A stretch of 50,077 nucleotides of DNA from Bacillota bacterium. Lineage in GTDB: Bacteria; Bacillota; Clostridia; Christensenellales; SZUA-584. Positions within the stretch are counted from its first letter, which is position 1. Each line of letters opens with the position of its first letter. Position numbers and translations under genes: made by a program. The stretch lies in contig JAEZHF010000086.1 of assembly GCA_023416745.1 (NCBI GenBank), positions 1 through 50,077 of the forward strand, written 5' to 3'. Below, piece by piece: positions 40,313 to 48,356 of the stretch. The notes under the pieces are model-generated. The model was not told the DNA's origin and did no database searches. It saw only the letters and a list, made by a program, of their open reading frames with translations.

Positions 40313-41272
40313 ATGAAAATAGTGGTGCTGGACGGATATACGATGAACCCCGGAGATATTTCATGGGCGGCGCTGGAGGCGCTGGGTGAACTGACTGTAT
40401 ACGACCGAACAACGGCAGAGAAAACTGTGGAGCGCATCGGAGGTGCGGAAATCGTGCTGACCAATAAAACCCAGCTGACGGCTAAAGTGTTTGACACCTT
40501 ACGGGGCATCAGATATGTGGGCGTATTGGCAACGGGCTACGACGTGGTGGATGTGGCCGCTGCAAATCAGCGTGGCATACCGGTGTGCAACGTACCGGGC
40601 TATGCGACGGACGCGGTGGCCGAGATGGTGTTTGCGCTGCTGCTGGAGCTGTGCCGCCATACCGGCGCGCACGCGGAGGCGGTGAAAAACGGCGAATGGG
40701 CGGTGTCGCCCGATTTCTGCTTCTGGAAGTACTCGATGACCGAACTGGCCGGGAAGTCGATGGGCATTGTGGGGATGGGGCGCACGGGGCAGAAAACGGC
40801 AACAATCGCACAGGCTTTCGGTATGAAAGTGCTGGCAGTGAGCGGCAGCCGGACTCTGCCGGAGTCAGACGCGCTCCGATATGTAACAATGGAACAATTG
40901 CTGTCGCAATCGGACGTGATCAGCCTGCACTGCCCGCTGACTGACGCGACCAAGTACCTGATAAATCAGGAGACACTATCGCGCATGAAGGACGGAGTGC
41001 TGTTTATCAACATAGCACGGGGCGGCTTGATTGATGAGCAGGCATTGGCCGACGCGCTGGAAAGCGGCAGGGTGGCGGGAGCGGCAGTGGACGTGGTGTC
41101 TGCGGAACCCATCCGCGCGGACAACCCGCTGTTGGGCGCGAAGAACATTATCATCACGCCGCATATCGCGTGGGCGGCGCGTTCAGCACGCGAGCGGTTG
41201 ATGGAACAAACGGCCAAGAACGTGGCGGCCTTCCTGTCCGGTCAGCCGGTCAACGTGGTGAACGGTATGTAG
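40313..41272 (+). CDS. D-isomer-specific 2-hydroxyacid dehydrogenase (glycerate dehydrogenase-like)
   Basis: A 319-residue NAD-dependent dehydrogenase. It shows ATGYDVVDVAAANQRGIPVCNVPGY, the NAD-binding GIVGMGRTGQKTA, catalytic Arg in NIARGGLID, Glu in VVSAEPI and His in TPHIAWAA. The pattern is that of glycerate/hydroxypyruvate reductases. It interconverts a 2-ketoacid and a D-2-hydroxyacid; the exact substrate cannot be told. ATG 40313 follows AAGGAGG. It is a single gene with its own promoter and terminator. Confidence 0.92.
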   Translation: MKIVVLDGYTMNPGDISWAALEALGELTVYDRTTAEKTVERIGGAEIVLTNKTQLTAKVFDTLRGIRYVGVLATGYDVVDVAAANQRGIPVCNVPGYATDAVAEMVFALLLELCRHTGAHAEAVKNGEWAVSPDFCFWKYSMTELAGKSMGIVGMGRTGQKTATIAQAFGMKVLAVSGSRTLPESDALRYVTMEQLLSQSDVISLHCPLTDATKYLINQETLSRMKDGVLFINIARGGLIDEQALADALESGRVAGAAVDVVSAEPIRADNPLLGAKNIIITPHIAWAARSARERLMEQTAKNVAAFLSGQPVNVVNGM

Positions 41273-41297
41273 AGCTTAACCAGCAATAATAGATACG

Positions 41298-41322
41298 AAA
41301 AAGCCTTTTTAAAGGCTTTTTT
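41298..41322 (+). terminator. Rho-independent terminator
   Basis: AAAAAGCCTTT (41298-41308) pairs with AAAGGCTTTTT (41311-41321). The symmetric A and T tracts make it usable in both directions between the convergent dehydrogenase and radical SAM genes. Confidence 0.85.
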
Positions 41323-41324
41323 AT

Positions 41325-41404
41325 GGGATTCTTATACCCCTTCGGGGCACAGGCGGGGCGTGTCCCTTGAGCGGTGGTGTGGAGTCAGCGCCACCATGGT
41401 CTTA
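41325..41404 (+). repeat. Intergenic repeat, copy 2 (structured)
   Basis: This segment opens GGGATTCTTA, has a CCCC-TTCG-GGG hairpin, then TCCCTTGAGCGG, a 7-bp hairpin (GGTGGTG with CGCCACC) and GGTCTTAG. The same landmarks occur in the same order at 32227-32290. It ends 9 bp before the stop of the minus-strand radical SAM gene, a position like that of copy 1. Confidence 0.6.
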
Positions 41405-41413
41405 GTTCATTAA

Positions 41414-42487
41414 TTATTCAGCGTTTTGCAGAGAAGCGACCCAGGCGGCGTTCTCCTTGAGTGCGCAGCCGCCGCGGCTCTCCTTGAGCGTCTCGTGCCC
41501 CTCGCGTATCTTCGCCAGCAAGCGCGAGCGCAGCGCGTCCTTGAGCGGCATATTCTTGACGCTGGCGTCGGAGAACGGCGCGAAGGGGCAGGCCTCCAGC
41601 GCGCCGGTAGAGCTGATATGCAGGAAACCACGACCTGACGCGAGACATCCGCCGTACGGATCCTCGTTTCCCGGCAGCGACACCACCAGCATGTCATACT
41701 TCCTGTAGAGGTCCTTTTCGACCAGGCGCAGATGATCCTTCTGTTCGTTGGTGAGGCACAGCGTCTCATCCTCCGCGCCACACGGCACGTATTCGATGAG
41801 GAATGCGGCACGGCACCCGCGCGATTGCATATCGTTTAGGTATCCGCCGCGGATGATCTCGTCGTAGTTACGGCTGGTGAGCGTAACGGACACGCCAAAC
41901 ATGCGTTTTTCTGCGTCCAGCTTCGCCATGACTTCGGTCACAGCGTCGTACATACCGTCACCGCGCCGCTCGTCCGTCAGCTCACGCCCGCCTTCCAGGC
42001 TGAGTATGGGGATCAGGTTGCGCAAATGCGCGGCGGCCTGCGCGGCTTTGGTGCCCAGCAGCAGTCCGTTGGTAAACATGATGAACAGCATTTGTGGATG
42101 TGCCGCCGGCAGCTCAAGTATGCCCGGCTTCAGCAGCGGCTCCCCACCCGCGATCATCGTCACGCAGACGCCAAGTTCAGCCGCTTCGTCGACCACGCGC
42201 CGGATATCGTCCATGCTGAGTTCGGCGGCCCGGTCGCGCTGCTGATCGCAGGCGTAGCAGCCTTTGCAGGACAGGTTGCAGACGTTGGTGACGCTTAAGA
42301 TCAGCACAGGCGGAACGACAAGGCCGTCACTTTGCGCCAGCGTATCACGAGTTTTTGCTGATTTTTTTATATTGACAGCGATCTTGGCGAATGCCGGAAC
42401 ATAAGCCGCGCGTTTCTTCAGAAAGCGCTTGTTCTGCGCGACGGCTTCCATCATCGTATTGTTGAAAAGCTGTATGCCCTGTTCCAT
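41414..42487 (-). CDS. Radical SAM protein with C-terminal SPASM-like cysteines
   Basis: A 357-residue radical SAM protein. A 60-residue basic, helical N-terminal extension precedes the cluster motif VTNVCNLSCKGCYACD (Cys70, Cys74, Cys77). The core has TMIAGGEPLL and MFTNGLLL, and the C-terminal part has GGCLASGRGFLHIS, LEACPFAPFSD and SRGGCALKE. MoaA/PqqE-like relatives modify peptides or cofactors. The gene stands alone, with no precursor peptide, transporter or cofactor gene next to it, so its role is unknown. I chose ATG 42487 because GGGGGAT lies upstream; ATG 42505 has no ribosome site. Confidence 0.88.
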   Translation of the reverse strand: MEQGIQLFNNTMMEAVAQNKRFLKKRAAYVPAFAKIAVNIKKSAKTRDTLAQSDGLVVPPVLILSVTNVCNLSCKGCYACDQQRDRAAELSMDDIRRVVDEAAELGVCVTMIAGGEPLLKPGILELPAAHPQMLFIMFTNGLLLGTKAAQAAAHLRNLIPILSLEGGRELTDERRGDGMYDAVTEVMAKLDAEKRMFGVSVTLTSRNYDEIIRGGYLNDMQSRGCRAAFLIEYVPCGAEDETLCLTNEQKDHLRLVEKDLYRKYDMLVVSLPGNEDPYGGCLASGRGFLHISSTGALEACPFAPFSDASVKNMPLKDALRSRLLAKIREGHETLKESRGGCALKENAAWVASLQNAE

Positions 42488-42681
42488 CGATATCCCCCGA
42501 TTCATGTGTCTGCTATGTATATATGCGGATTATTACCCATTATAATATGTTTTGCACCATCTGGCGATCCGGTCTGTTAATTTATAATAAAGACGCATAG
42601 CGATGCCGGCAAATGGGGCAGTCATGACAGGCTGCCCTTTGTTGTATTTGCGTGAAGGATATAAGGTGGCACTGGAGACTC

Positions 42682-43311
42682 CTAAACCGACGTGATGTTT
42701 TTGTAGTAGAATATGGCGAGCTGGGTGCGGCCCCGCAGATTGAGCTTGTCAAGCAGCACACTGATGCTGTTGCGCACAGTGCCTTCGCTCAGATACAGAC
42801 GTTGGGCGATCTCCTTGTTGCTGAGGCCCTCGGCCACCAACGCGATGAGGTCGCTTTCCTTTTCTGTGAGCCCCAGCGTTTTGGCGTCTGTTTTACCGCC
42901 TGCGCTCATCAGTGTGGGTATTTTGGCAATGATGTCCTCACCGAATACGCTCTGCCCCGCCTCGACGGCTCTGAGCGACGGGAGGATGCTCTCGAAGTTC
43001 TGCTTCAACAGATAGCCCTTCGCGCCCATCTTGAGCGCTTTTACGATGTAATCGTCGTCCGCGAACGTGGTGAGGAACAGCACGCGTGCGTCAGGATGCT
43101 GCTTGAGTATGATCTCGCCCGCTTCCAGACCCGTCATCGTGTCCATGCGGATGTCCATCAACAGCACGTCGGGGCGGTGTTGACCGTACAGCGCTATGGC
43201 CTCCTTGCCGTTGTGCCCGATGGCGGCCACTTCCATGCCGGGGGTGGCTTCGATGATGGTTTTGAGGGACAGCCCCACCAGAGCGTCGTCGTCTACAATG
43301 ACCAGTTTCAT
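42682..43311 (-). CDS. NarL/LuxR-type response regulator
   Basis: A 209-residue regulator. The receiver domain begins MKLVIVDDDALVGLSL, with phospho-acceptor Asp53 in VLLMDIRMD. The C-terminal LuxR helix-turn-helix reads LTEKESDLIALVAEGLSNKEIAQRLYLSEGTVRNSIS. It overlaps its kinase gene by 4 bp. The divergent ABC exporter genes at 45023 are its probable target. Confidence 0.95.
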   Translation of the reverse strand: MKLVIVDDDALVGLSLKTIIEATPGMEVAAIGHNGKEAIALYGQHRPDVLLMDIRMDTMTGLEAGEIILKQHPDARVLFLTTFADDDYIVKALKMGAKGYLLKQNFESILPSLRAVEAGQSVFGEDIIAKIPTLMSAGGKTDAKTLGLTEKESDLIALVAEGLSNKEIAQRLYLSEGTVRNSISVLLDKLNLRGRTQLAIFYYKNITSV

Positions 43312-44372
43312 GGCTTGATCTCCTTGGGTATCGATACGAATACGGTGAAACCGTCGTCGCCGGTAATGTTGACGCGGCCGCCTGCAGCTTCAACGCGCTG
43401 TGCTATGTTTTTCAAACCGATGCCGTCGCCCGCAGGCGTTTTTTTGCTGCCGTTATCTCGCACAGCAAGCTGATAGAATGCCGGATGCTCTCGCAGCGTC
43501 ACGCTCACGCGCGTGGCGTCCGAATGGCGGATCACGTTGGACAGCGCTTCCTTGACCACGGCCAGCAGCGCGTACTTCACCGCCTTAGGCGGGCTGGAGT
43601 CCACATCATAGTCCAGCGAAAGTTCGCAGAATGTGAACCCGTCTGCCAGCGTCTTGACTTCGGCATATAGGTCCACGGACTCGTCATGAAGATCGTGGAC
43701 GCTGCTGCGTATGCTGTCCATGCCCTGCGACAGCGTGTCTTTAAGCGTGGTCAGCCGGGTTTTGAGCGCTTCATCCTGGCAGGTGGCCATCAGCGCACCC
43801 GTCTGCAGTATGGTGTTGGACAATATGTGCCCGACGTTGTCGTGGATGTCCCGCGCGATGCGGTTGCGTTCGTTCAGCGTGGCAAGGTGTATCTCGTAGT
43901 CCTGCTTGTCCAGCAGCTCCTTGTTTTTATTCTCCAGCCGCATGGAGAACTCCTTGGTGGTATCTCTCAGCGACAGGTATTCCCGCTGCGTTCGCTCCAG
44001 AGCCTCCGTGCGGCGCTTGAGCAGCCAGGAAAGCGCGATAAACAGCGCAATGAACAGTGTCCTGTCCAGCGGCAGCCGTGCGTATGCCGCTGCCAGCGGA
44101 ACAACCGCCGCGAACAGTGCCCACCGCCAGCGCGATTGGAACAGGTCGTAGCAGACAAGCGGAAGAAAAAATGTGAAGTGAGGCTGCCATAAGCTGATAC
44201 CGCACCAGCCAATCAGCACAGCCGCGCTGGCTGCGTTTTCAGTGAAGTTTAATAATGCACTGGCTGCAATCGCACAGAGCACCGGAACAACGATATAAAT
44301 ATCGGTGTGGTATTGCGCCAGTACAGCGAAGCTGATGATGAACAGTATCAGCTTGTCAATCAGTTTGCTCAT
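43308..44372 (-). CDS. NarL-partner sensor histidine kinase (HisKA_3 type)
   Basis: A 354-residue kinase with four or five membrane segments in residues 1-120 and little extracytoplasmic sequence, the build of intramembrane sensors. A coiled coil follows, then phospho-acceptor His177 in NRIARDIHDNVGHIL, and the ATPase domain with VKEALSNVIRHSDA and GIGLKNIAQRVEAAGG. Kinases of this build often sense cell-envelope stress or work with an ABC exporter. It overlaps the unknown upstream gene by 17 bp and the regulator gene by 4 bp. Confidence 0.93.
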   Translation of the reverse strand: MSKLIDKLILFIISFAVLAQYHTDIYIVVPVLCAIAASALLNFTENAASAAVLIGWCGISLWQPHFTFFLPLVCYDLFQSRWRWALFAAVVPLAAAYARLPLDRTLFIALFIALSWLLKRRTEALERTQREYLSLRDTTKEFSMRLENKNKELLDKQDYEIHLATLNERNRIARDIHDNVGHILSNTILQTGALMATCQDEALKTRLTTLKDTLSQGMDSIRSSVHDLHDESVDLYAEVKTLADGFTFCELSLDYDVDSSPPKAVKYALLAVVKEALSNVIRHSDATRVSVTLREHPAFYQLAVRDNGSKKTPAGDGIGLKNIAQRVEAAGGRVNITGDDGFTVFVSIPKEIKP

Positions 44373-44847
44373 AGTCAGGCTCTTTCAGCGTGATGTCCGT
44401 GGCATAAGCGGCATAAGGGGCAAGGAATTTTGCAGCGGCGTTTTCGGTCAGCGCGGCGCGGATGGCGGCGGCTGTTTTGGGGTCAACGGGCGCAGTATAT
44501 TCCGCCCGGATGTTGCACCGGCGGCAGGACATATCGGGGACGAGCGCGTCCAGCACCACGGCGGCTTCGTCTGCGGTCAAACTGCCGCGCAGGAGCCTTA
44601 CCGCACATATGCCCAGTACCGCGTTGACAACCCTGCCGGAATCCGCGTCCCCCTGCACGTCATACAGAGCGGTCAGTAAAGTGGGCAGGTTTGAACTGCC
44701 CATCAGCGATATGTCGATGAGGGCGCTGTCCGGGCTGTCGTCCGACTCTATGATGCCGTCCGCCCATCGTGCTACATCCGCCTGTAAGAGCAACCCGATT
44801 ACGAGCCCGATGCGGCAAACCTGTGCCTGTTCCTTCAGCGTCAGCAT
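44356..44847 (-). CDS. Unknown protein encoded first in the two-component operon
   Basis: A 163-residue protein, mostly helical and alanine-rich, with no signal peptide, although residues 10-25 are hydrophobic. It has a CRRC pair in DMSCRRCNIRAEYTAPVD. I do not recognise a family. Its start at 44847 follows GGGAG at 6 bases. The 17-bp overlap with the kinase gene shows coupled expression, so it may modulate kinase signalling or serve the exporter. Longer in-frame starts up to 44934 exist but have no ribosome site. Confidence 0.65.
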   Translation of the reverse strand: MLTLKEQAQVCRIGLVIGLLLQADVARWADGIIESDDSPDSALIDISLMGSSNLPTLLTALYDVQGDADSGRVVNAVLGICAVRLLRGSLTADEAAVVLDALVPDMSCRRCNIRAEYTAPVDPKTAAAIRAALTENAAAKFLAPYAAYATDITLKEPDYEQTD

Positions 44848-44928
44848 ATAAGCTCCCTTTTCATCCATGATAATACCGTCTGCCATCCAAATTCTATCAT
44901 TTGGCGTGGTGAATGGCAACGGAAACAG

Positions 44929-44974
44929 TGACAAATGTCATACTCATTTCGTGAGCCGCTTCACTGTGAAGTGA
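44929..44974 (+). promoter_or_regulatory. Palindromes in the divergent two-component/ABC exporter promoter
   Basis: TGACAAATGTCA (44929-44940) has perfect 5-bp arms. TCACTGTGAAGTGA (44961-44974) has TCACT/AGTGA arms and overlaps the perfect TTCAC-T-GTGAA. A TACAAT box lies at 44988-44993. These are natural binding sites for the NarL-type regulator. Confidence 0.5.
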
Positions 44975-45022
44975 CAGGCGTTTTGACTACAATGAAGATA
45001 ACAAAGTTTTGGAGGGTTTTTT

Positions 45023-45955
45023 ATGGTAGTCAGCGTTAAAAATCTGGTTAAGAGATACGGCGATCTCATCGCGCTCGATCATTTCAGCTTGGATGTGGAG
45101 GCAGGGGAGATATTTGGTCTGTTGGGGCCCAACGGCTCCGGCAAGACAACCACAATCAACTGCATATTATCGCTGCTGAAGTTCGACAAGGGAACGGTGG
45201 AGGTGTTTGGAAAGCCAATGCGGACTGATGCTTACGATATCAAGCGTGACATTGGCATCGTGATGCAGAATGTCGCGGTGTTTGATGAGATGACGGTACA
45301 GCAGAATATCAACTATTTCTGCGGGCTTTACGTGGAGGATAAACGCAGGCGCGCCGAGCTGGTGGAGGAAGCGATCAAGTTCGTTGGGCTGGAGGACTTC
45401 AGGAAGTTCTACCCCAAAAAGCTGTCCGGCGGTCTGCTGCGGCGTTTGAACATCGCGTGCGGCATTGCGCATAAGCCCAGGCTCATCATACTCGACGAGC
45501 CCACGGTGGCGGTGGATCCGCAGAGCCGAAACAATATACTCGAAGGCATCAAGGAGCTGAACAAACTGGGCGCAACGGTGATATACACCTCGCACTATAT
45601 GGAAGAGGTGGAGCAGATATGCACGCGCATCGCCATCATGGATAAAGGCAAAATCATCGCGATGGGCACAAACAGTGAGCTAAAAGGCATGATCAAGAAG
45701 GGCGAGAAGATCACGGTGGAGCTGCTGGGGGCTTACAACGGGTTGCTGGATGCGGTGAAGCAGCTGCCTTACGTGCTGTCTGCGGAAGTATCGGGACAGA
45801 CGCTGACGGTGCATGCGGAGCACGGTCACAGCAACCTGTCGTCGATACTGGTGTACCTTGGCAGCCGCAATATCGCGCACGGCCGGGTATACTGCGAGCC
45901 GCCGACATTAAACGACGTGTTCCTGGAACTGACCGGCAAGGAACTGCGTGACTGA
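45023..45955 (+). CDS. ABC-2 exporter ATP-binding protein
   Basis: A 310-residue ATPase with Walker A GPNGSGKTTT, signature KLSGGLLRRLNIACG, Walker B LIILDEPTVAVD and H-loop TSHYMEE. The C-terminal 80 residues form the small regulatory domain common in drug or lipid exporters. It powers the two permeases that follow. Two-component regulated exporters of this kind often give resistance to peptides or antibiotics, or export lipids; no resistance function is proven here. Confidence 0.94.
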   Translation: MVVSVKNLVKRYGDLIALDHFSLDVEAGEIFGLLGPNGSGKTTTINCILSLLKFDKGTVEVFGKPMRTDAYDIKRDIGIVMQNVAVFDEMTVQQNINYFCGLYVEDKRRRAELVEEAIKFVGLEDFRKFYPKKLSGGLLRRLNIACGIAHKPRLIILDEPTVAVDPQSRNNILEGIKELNKLGATVIYTSHYMEEVEQICTRIAIMDKGKIIAMGTNSELKGMIKKGEKITVELLGAYNGLLDAVKQLPYVLSAEVSGQTLTVHAEHGHSNLSSILVYLGSRNIAHGRVYCEPPTLNDVFLELTGKELRD

Positions 45956-45972
45956 AAGGGGAGGCAAAGATT

Positions 45973-47112
45973 ATGTTTCTGCACATTTTTACAAACCGAT
46001 TCAAATGCCTGCTGCGTGAACGGCAGCTGATATTCTGGACGCTCATGTATCCGCTGGTGCTGGGTACGTTTTTCAGTCTGGCATTCTCCAACATCGGCAG
46101 TGGTGATGCGTTCACCAGCATACCGGTTGCGGTGGTGGACAGTGCCGCATATCAGGTGGACGCCGCCTTTCAAAGCGCGCTGGATTCGGTTTCCGCAGGC
46201 AGTGAGTCGGAGCAGCCGCTGTTCGATGTGACGGTGGTTTCGCAGGAGGAGGCCGACAGGAGGCTGGAAGAGGGTACAATCAAAGGGTATGTACTGCTGG
46301 ATGAGGGCGCGCACGTGGTGGTCAAGGAAACGGGCATCAATCAGACAATCATCAAGCAGTTCATGGACAGCTATTTGCAGACGGGGTCAGCGTTTATGCG
46401 TATTGCGCACAGCAACCCGGCTGCGCTGGCTGATATACAGTTTGACGGCGGGGCGAGCCATGTAAAGCCGATGGCGCCCGGCAAGGCGGATCCGGAGAGC
46501 TGGGTGATCTACTACTACGCGCTGATCGCGATGGCGTCTCTGTTCGGCGGTTTCTGGGGGATCAAGGAGATCACCGACATACAGGCCAACCTGTCGCCCA
46601 ACGGCGCGCGGCTGAACGTGGCGCCGGTCAACAAGCTAAAGATGCTGGTATACTCGTTTCCGGCAGCCATACTGATCCAATTTCTGTCCTGTGTTGTACT
46701 GGTAATCTATCTGGACTTTGTGCTGGGTGTCCGTTTCGGAGATCAGCTGCTGTTCGTGCTGATTGCGTGCTTGGCTGGCAGCCTCACAGGCGTCACGTTC
46801 GGCGCGATGCTCGGCGCCGCTATCAAAGGCGGTGAAGGCATTAAAACGGCGGTGCTGCTGGTGACGAGCCTGCTGATGTCCTTCCTGTCGGGGCTGATGG
46901 TAACGGATATCAAATACACCGTGGTGCACGCAGCGCCCATCATGGCCTATCTGAACCCGGCCAATCTGATTTCCGACGCGTTCTATGCGCTGTATTACTA
47001 CACATCGTACGCGAAGTTCTTTGAGAACATCGGCTTGTTGCTGGGGTTCTCGGCGGTATTTACTCTGATTGTATACCTGATTACAAGGAGGCAGAGATAT
47101 GCAAGTCTTTAA
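45973..47112 (+). CDS. ABC-2 type permease, first subunit
   Basis: A 379-residue membrane protein. One helix lies near residues 20-42 (FWTLMYPLVLGTFFSLAF), a large extracytoplasmic domain follows to about residue 170, and five or six helices fill the C-terminal half. This is the layout of ABC-2/YhgE-like exporters. It lies 17 bp after the ATPase gene and overlaps the second permease gene by 14 bp. The two permeases probably form a heterodimer. Confidence 0.9.
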   Translation: MFLHIFTNRFKCLLRERQLIFWTLMYPLVLGTFFSLAFSNIGSGDAFTSIPVAVVDSAAYQVDAAFQSALDSVSAGSESEQPLFDVTVVSQEEADRRLEEGTIKGYVLLDEGAHVVVKETGINQTIIKQFMDSYLQTGSAFMRIAHSNPAALADIQFDGGASHVKPMAPGKADPESWVIYYYALIAMASLFGGFWGIKEITDIQANLSPNGARLNVAPVNKLKMLVYSFPAAILIQFLSCVVLVIYLDFVLGVRFGDQLLFVLIACLAGSLTGVTFGAMLGAAIKGGEGIKTAVLLVTSLLMSFLSGLMVTDIKYTVVHAAPIMAYLNPANLISDAFYALYYYTSYAKFFENIGLLLGFSAVFTLIVYLITRRQRYASL

Positions 47113-48271
47113 CGCTTATTTCAGAGTCATGCGGAAGCATTTCAAGATCATCATGATATACCTGATCGTGTTCGTGGTGCTGTCCGCTATCATATCGAGT
47201 ATTTTCAGCGGGCAGTCGTCGGCGGCCTCGTTTTATGAAACAAAATACAAAATTGCACTGTTTAATGAAGACGACGATGCGCCGCTGTCTCAAGGGCTGG
47301 AAGCGTATATCGGGCAAAACGCTGTCATCGTTCAGGTCGGCAGCAGGGAGCAGGATATCCAGGACGCGCTGTTTTACGAGCAGGCGGACTGTGTGATCAC
47401 CATACCCCAAGGGTTCTCCGAAGGCTTCATGAACGGCAGCGGTGTGCAGGTAGACAGAATGGCGGTTGCCGGAAAACCGGCCTGCATCTACACGGACCTC
47501 CTCGTGGACAAATACCTGAACATGGCATTGCTTTACGCCAACAATATACCGCAGGCTTCTCAGCAGGATATCGCGGGCTATGTGGCAGAGGATCTGCAAA
47601 ACATGGCGACGGTGGAATTCAGACAGCCGGAGGCTGCACCCGCACCGCCCAGCAACATCACGTTCTATTTTCAGTTTCTTGCGTACAGCCTGCTGGCCGC
47701 GATGATGATGGGCGTTTCTCTGGTGATGATGTCGTTCAACGAGACAAATTTGAGCAACAGGACGCTGTGCGCACCGCTGAAGCCCGTGAGGATGAACATG
47801 CAGCTTGTGCTGGCCAATGTGGTCTTCGCGCTGCTGGTGTGGGCTGTGATGTGCGCTTATATACTGGCCACTAATGCGCCTGTTAAGTTTGACGCCAGCC
47901 TGGTGCTGCTGTGTGTCAACGCGCTGGTGTTTACGCTGGTCAGCCTGTGCATCGGCTTTCTGGCGGGCAGGTTCATCAAAAATCATGGTGTGCAGGCAGC
48001 TCTGACCAACGTGGTGTCGCTGGGTATGAGCTTCCTGTGCGGCGTATTCGTGGAACAGGCGTTGCTGGGCAAGACCGTACAGACGCTCGGGAGTTTTATG
48101 CCGACCTACTGGTATATCCGTGCGGTGGATGCTATCCGGAACATGGGTGCGGTGACGGCCCAAAGCATTGGTCCGGTGGTGGAAAGCATGCTGATACAGC
48201 TGGGGTTCGCGGCAGTGATACTGATTGTGACGCTGGCGATCTCCAAACAGCGCCGTAAAGCCGCGGTATAA
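47099..48271 (+). CDS. ABC-2 type permease, second subunit
   Basis: A 390-residue paralogue-like partner of the preceding permease with the same layout: helix at about residues 18-38, an extracytoplasmic domain to about 185, then six helices including FLCGVFVEQALLGKTVQ near the C-terminus. Overlap with the previous gene gives coupled translation. A strong two-way terminator follows at 48287. Confidence 0.9.
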   Translation: MQVFNAYFRVMRKHFKIIMIYLIVFVVLSAIISSIFSGQSSAASFYETKYKIALFNEDDDAPLSQGLEAYIGQNAVIVQVGSREQDIQDALFYEQADCVITIPQGFSEGFMNGSGVQVDRMAVAGKPACIYTDLLVDKYLNMALLYANNIPQASQQDIAGYVAEDLQNMATVEFRQPEAAPAPPSNITFYFQFLAYSLLAAMMMGVSLVMMSFNETNLSNRTLCAPLKPVRMNMQLVLANVVFALLVWAVMCAYILATNAPVKFDASLVLLCVNALVFTLVSLCIGFLAGRFIKNHGVQAALTNVVSLGMSFLCGVFVEQALLGKTVQTLGSFMPTYWYIRAVDAIRNMGAVTAQSIGPVVESMLIQLGFAAVILIVTLAISKQRRKAAV

Positions 48272-48286
48272 ACGAACAAAAAGAAA

Positions 48287-48336
48287 AAGCACGAGACCCC
48301 CAAGGTTTGCAGAAAGCGCTAGGGGGTCTCGTGCTT
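48287..48336. terminator. Bidirectional rho-independent terminator
   Basis: A 15-bp perfect stem (48287-48301 with 48322-48336) around a 20-nt loop lies between the convergent permease and amt genes. A-rich sequence on the left and T-rich sequence on the right let it serve both strands. Confidence 0.93.
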
Positions 48337-48356
48337 ATTTAATTATATGGATACCC

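Noticed and set aside
42616..42637. GGGCAG/CTGCCC hairpin downstream of the NarL-type regulator as a strong terminator
   Set aside because: The stem is only 6 bp, and on the minus strand the sequence after it is CATTT rather than a T tract. It may still weakly end the two-component operon.
47081..48292. A 403-codon minus-strand frame opposite the second ABC permease
   Set aside because: It lacks hydrophobic segments or motifs and has very high His and Arg content. The plus-strand permease has coherent membrane segments and coupling.
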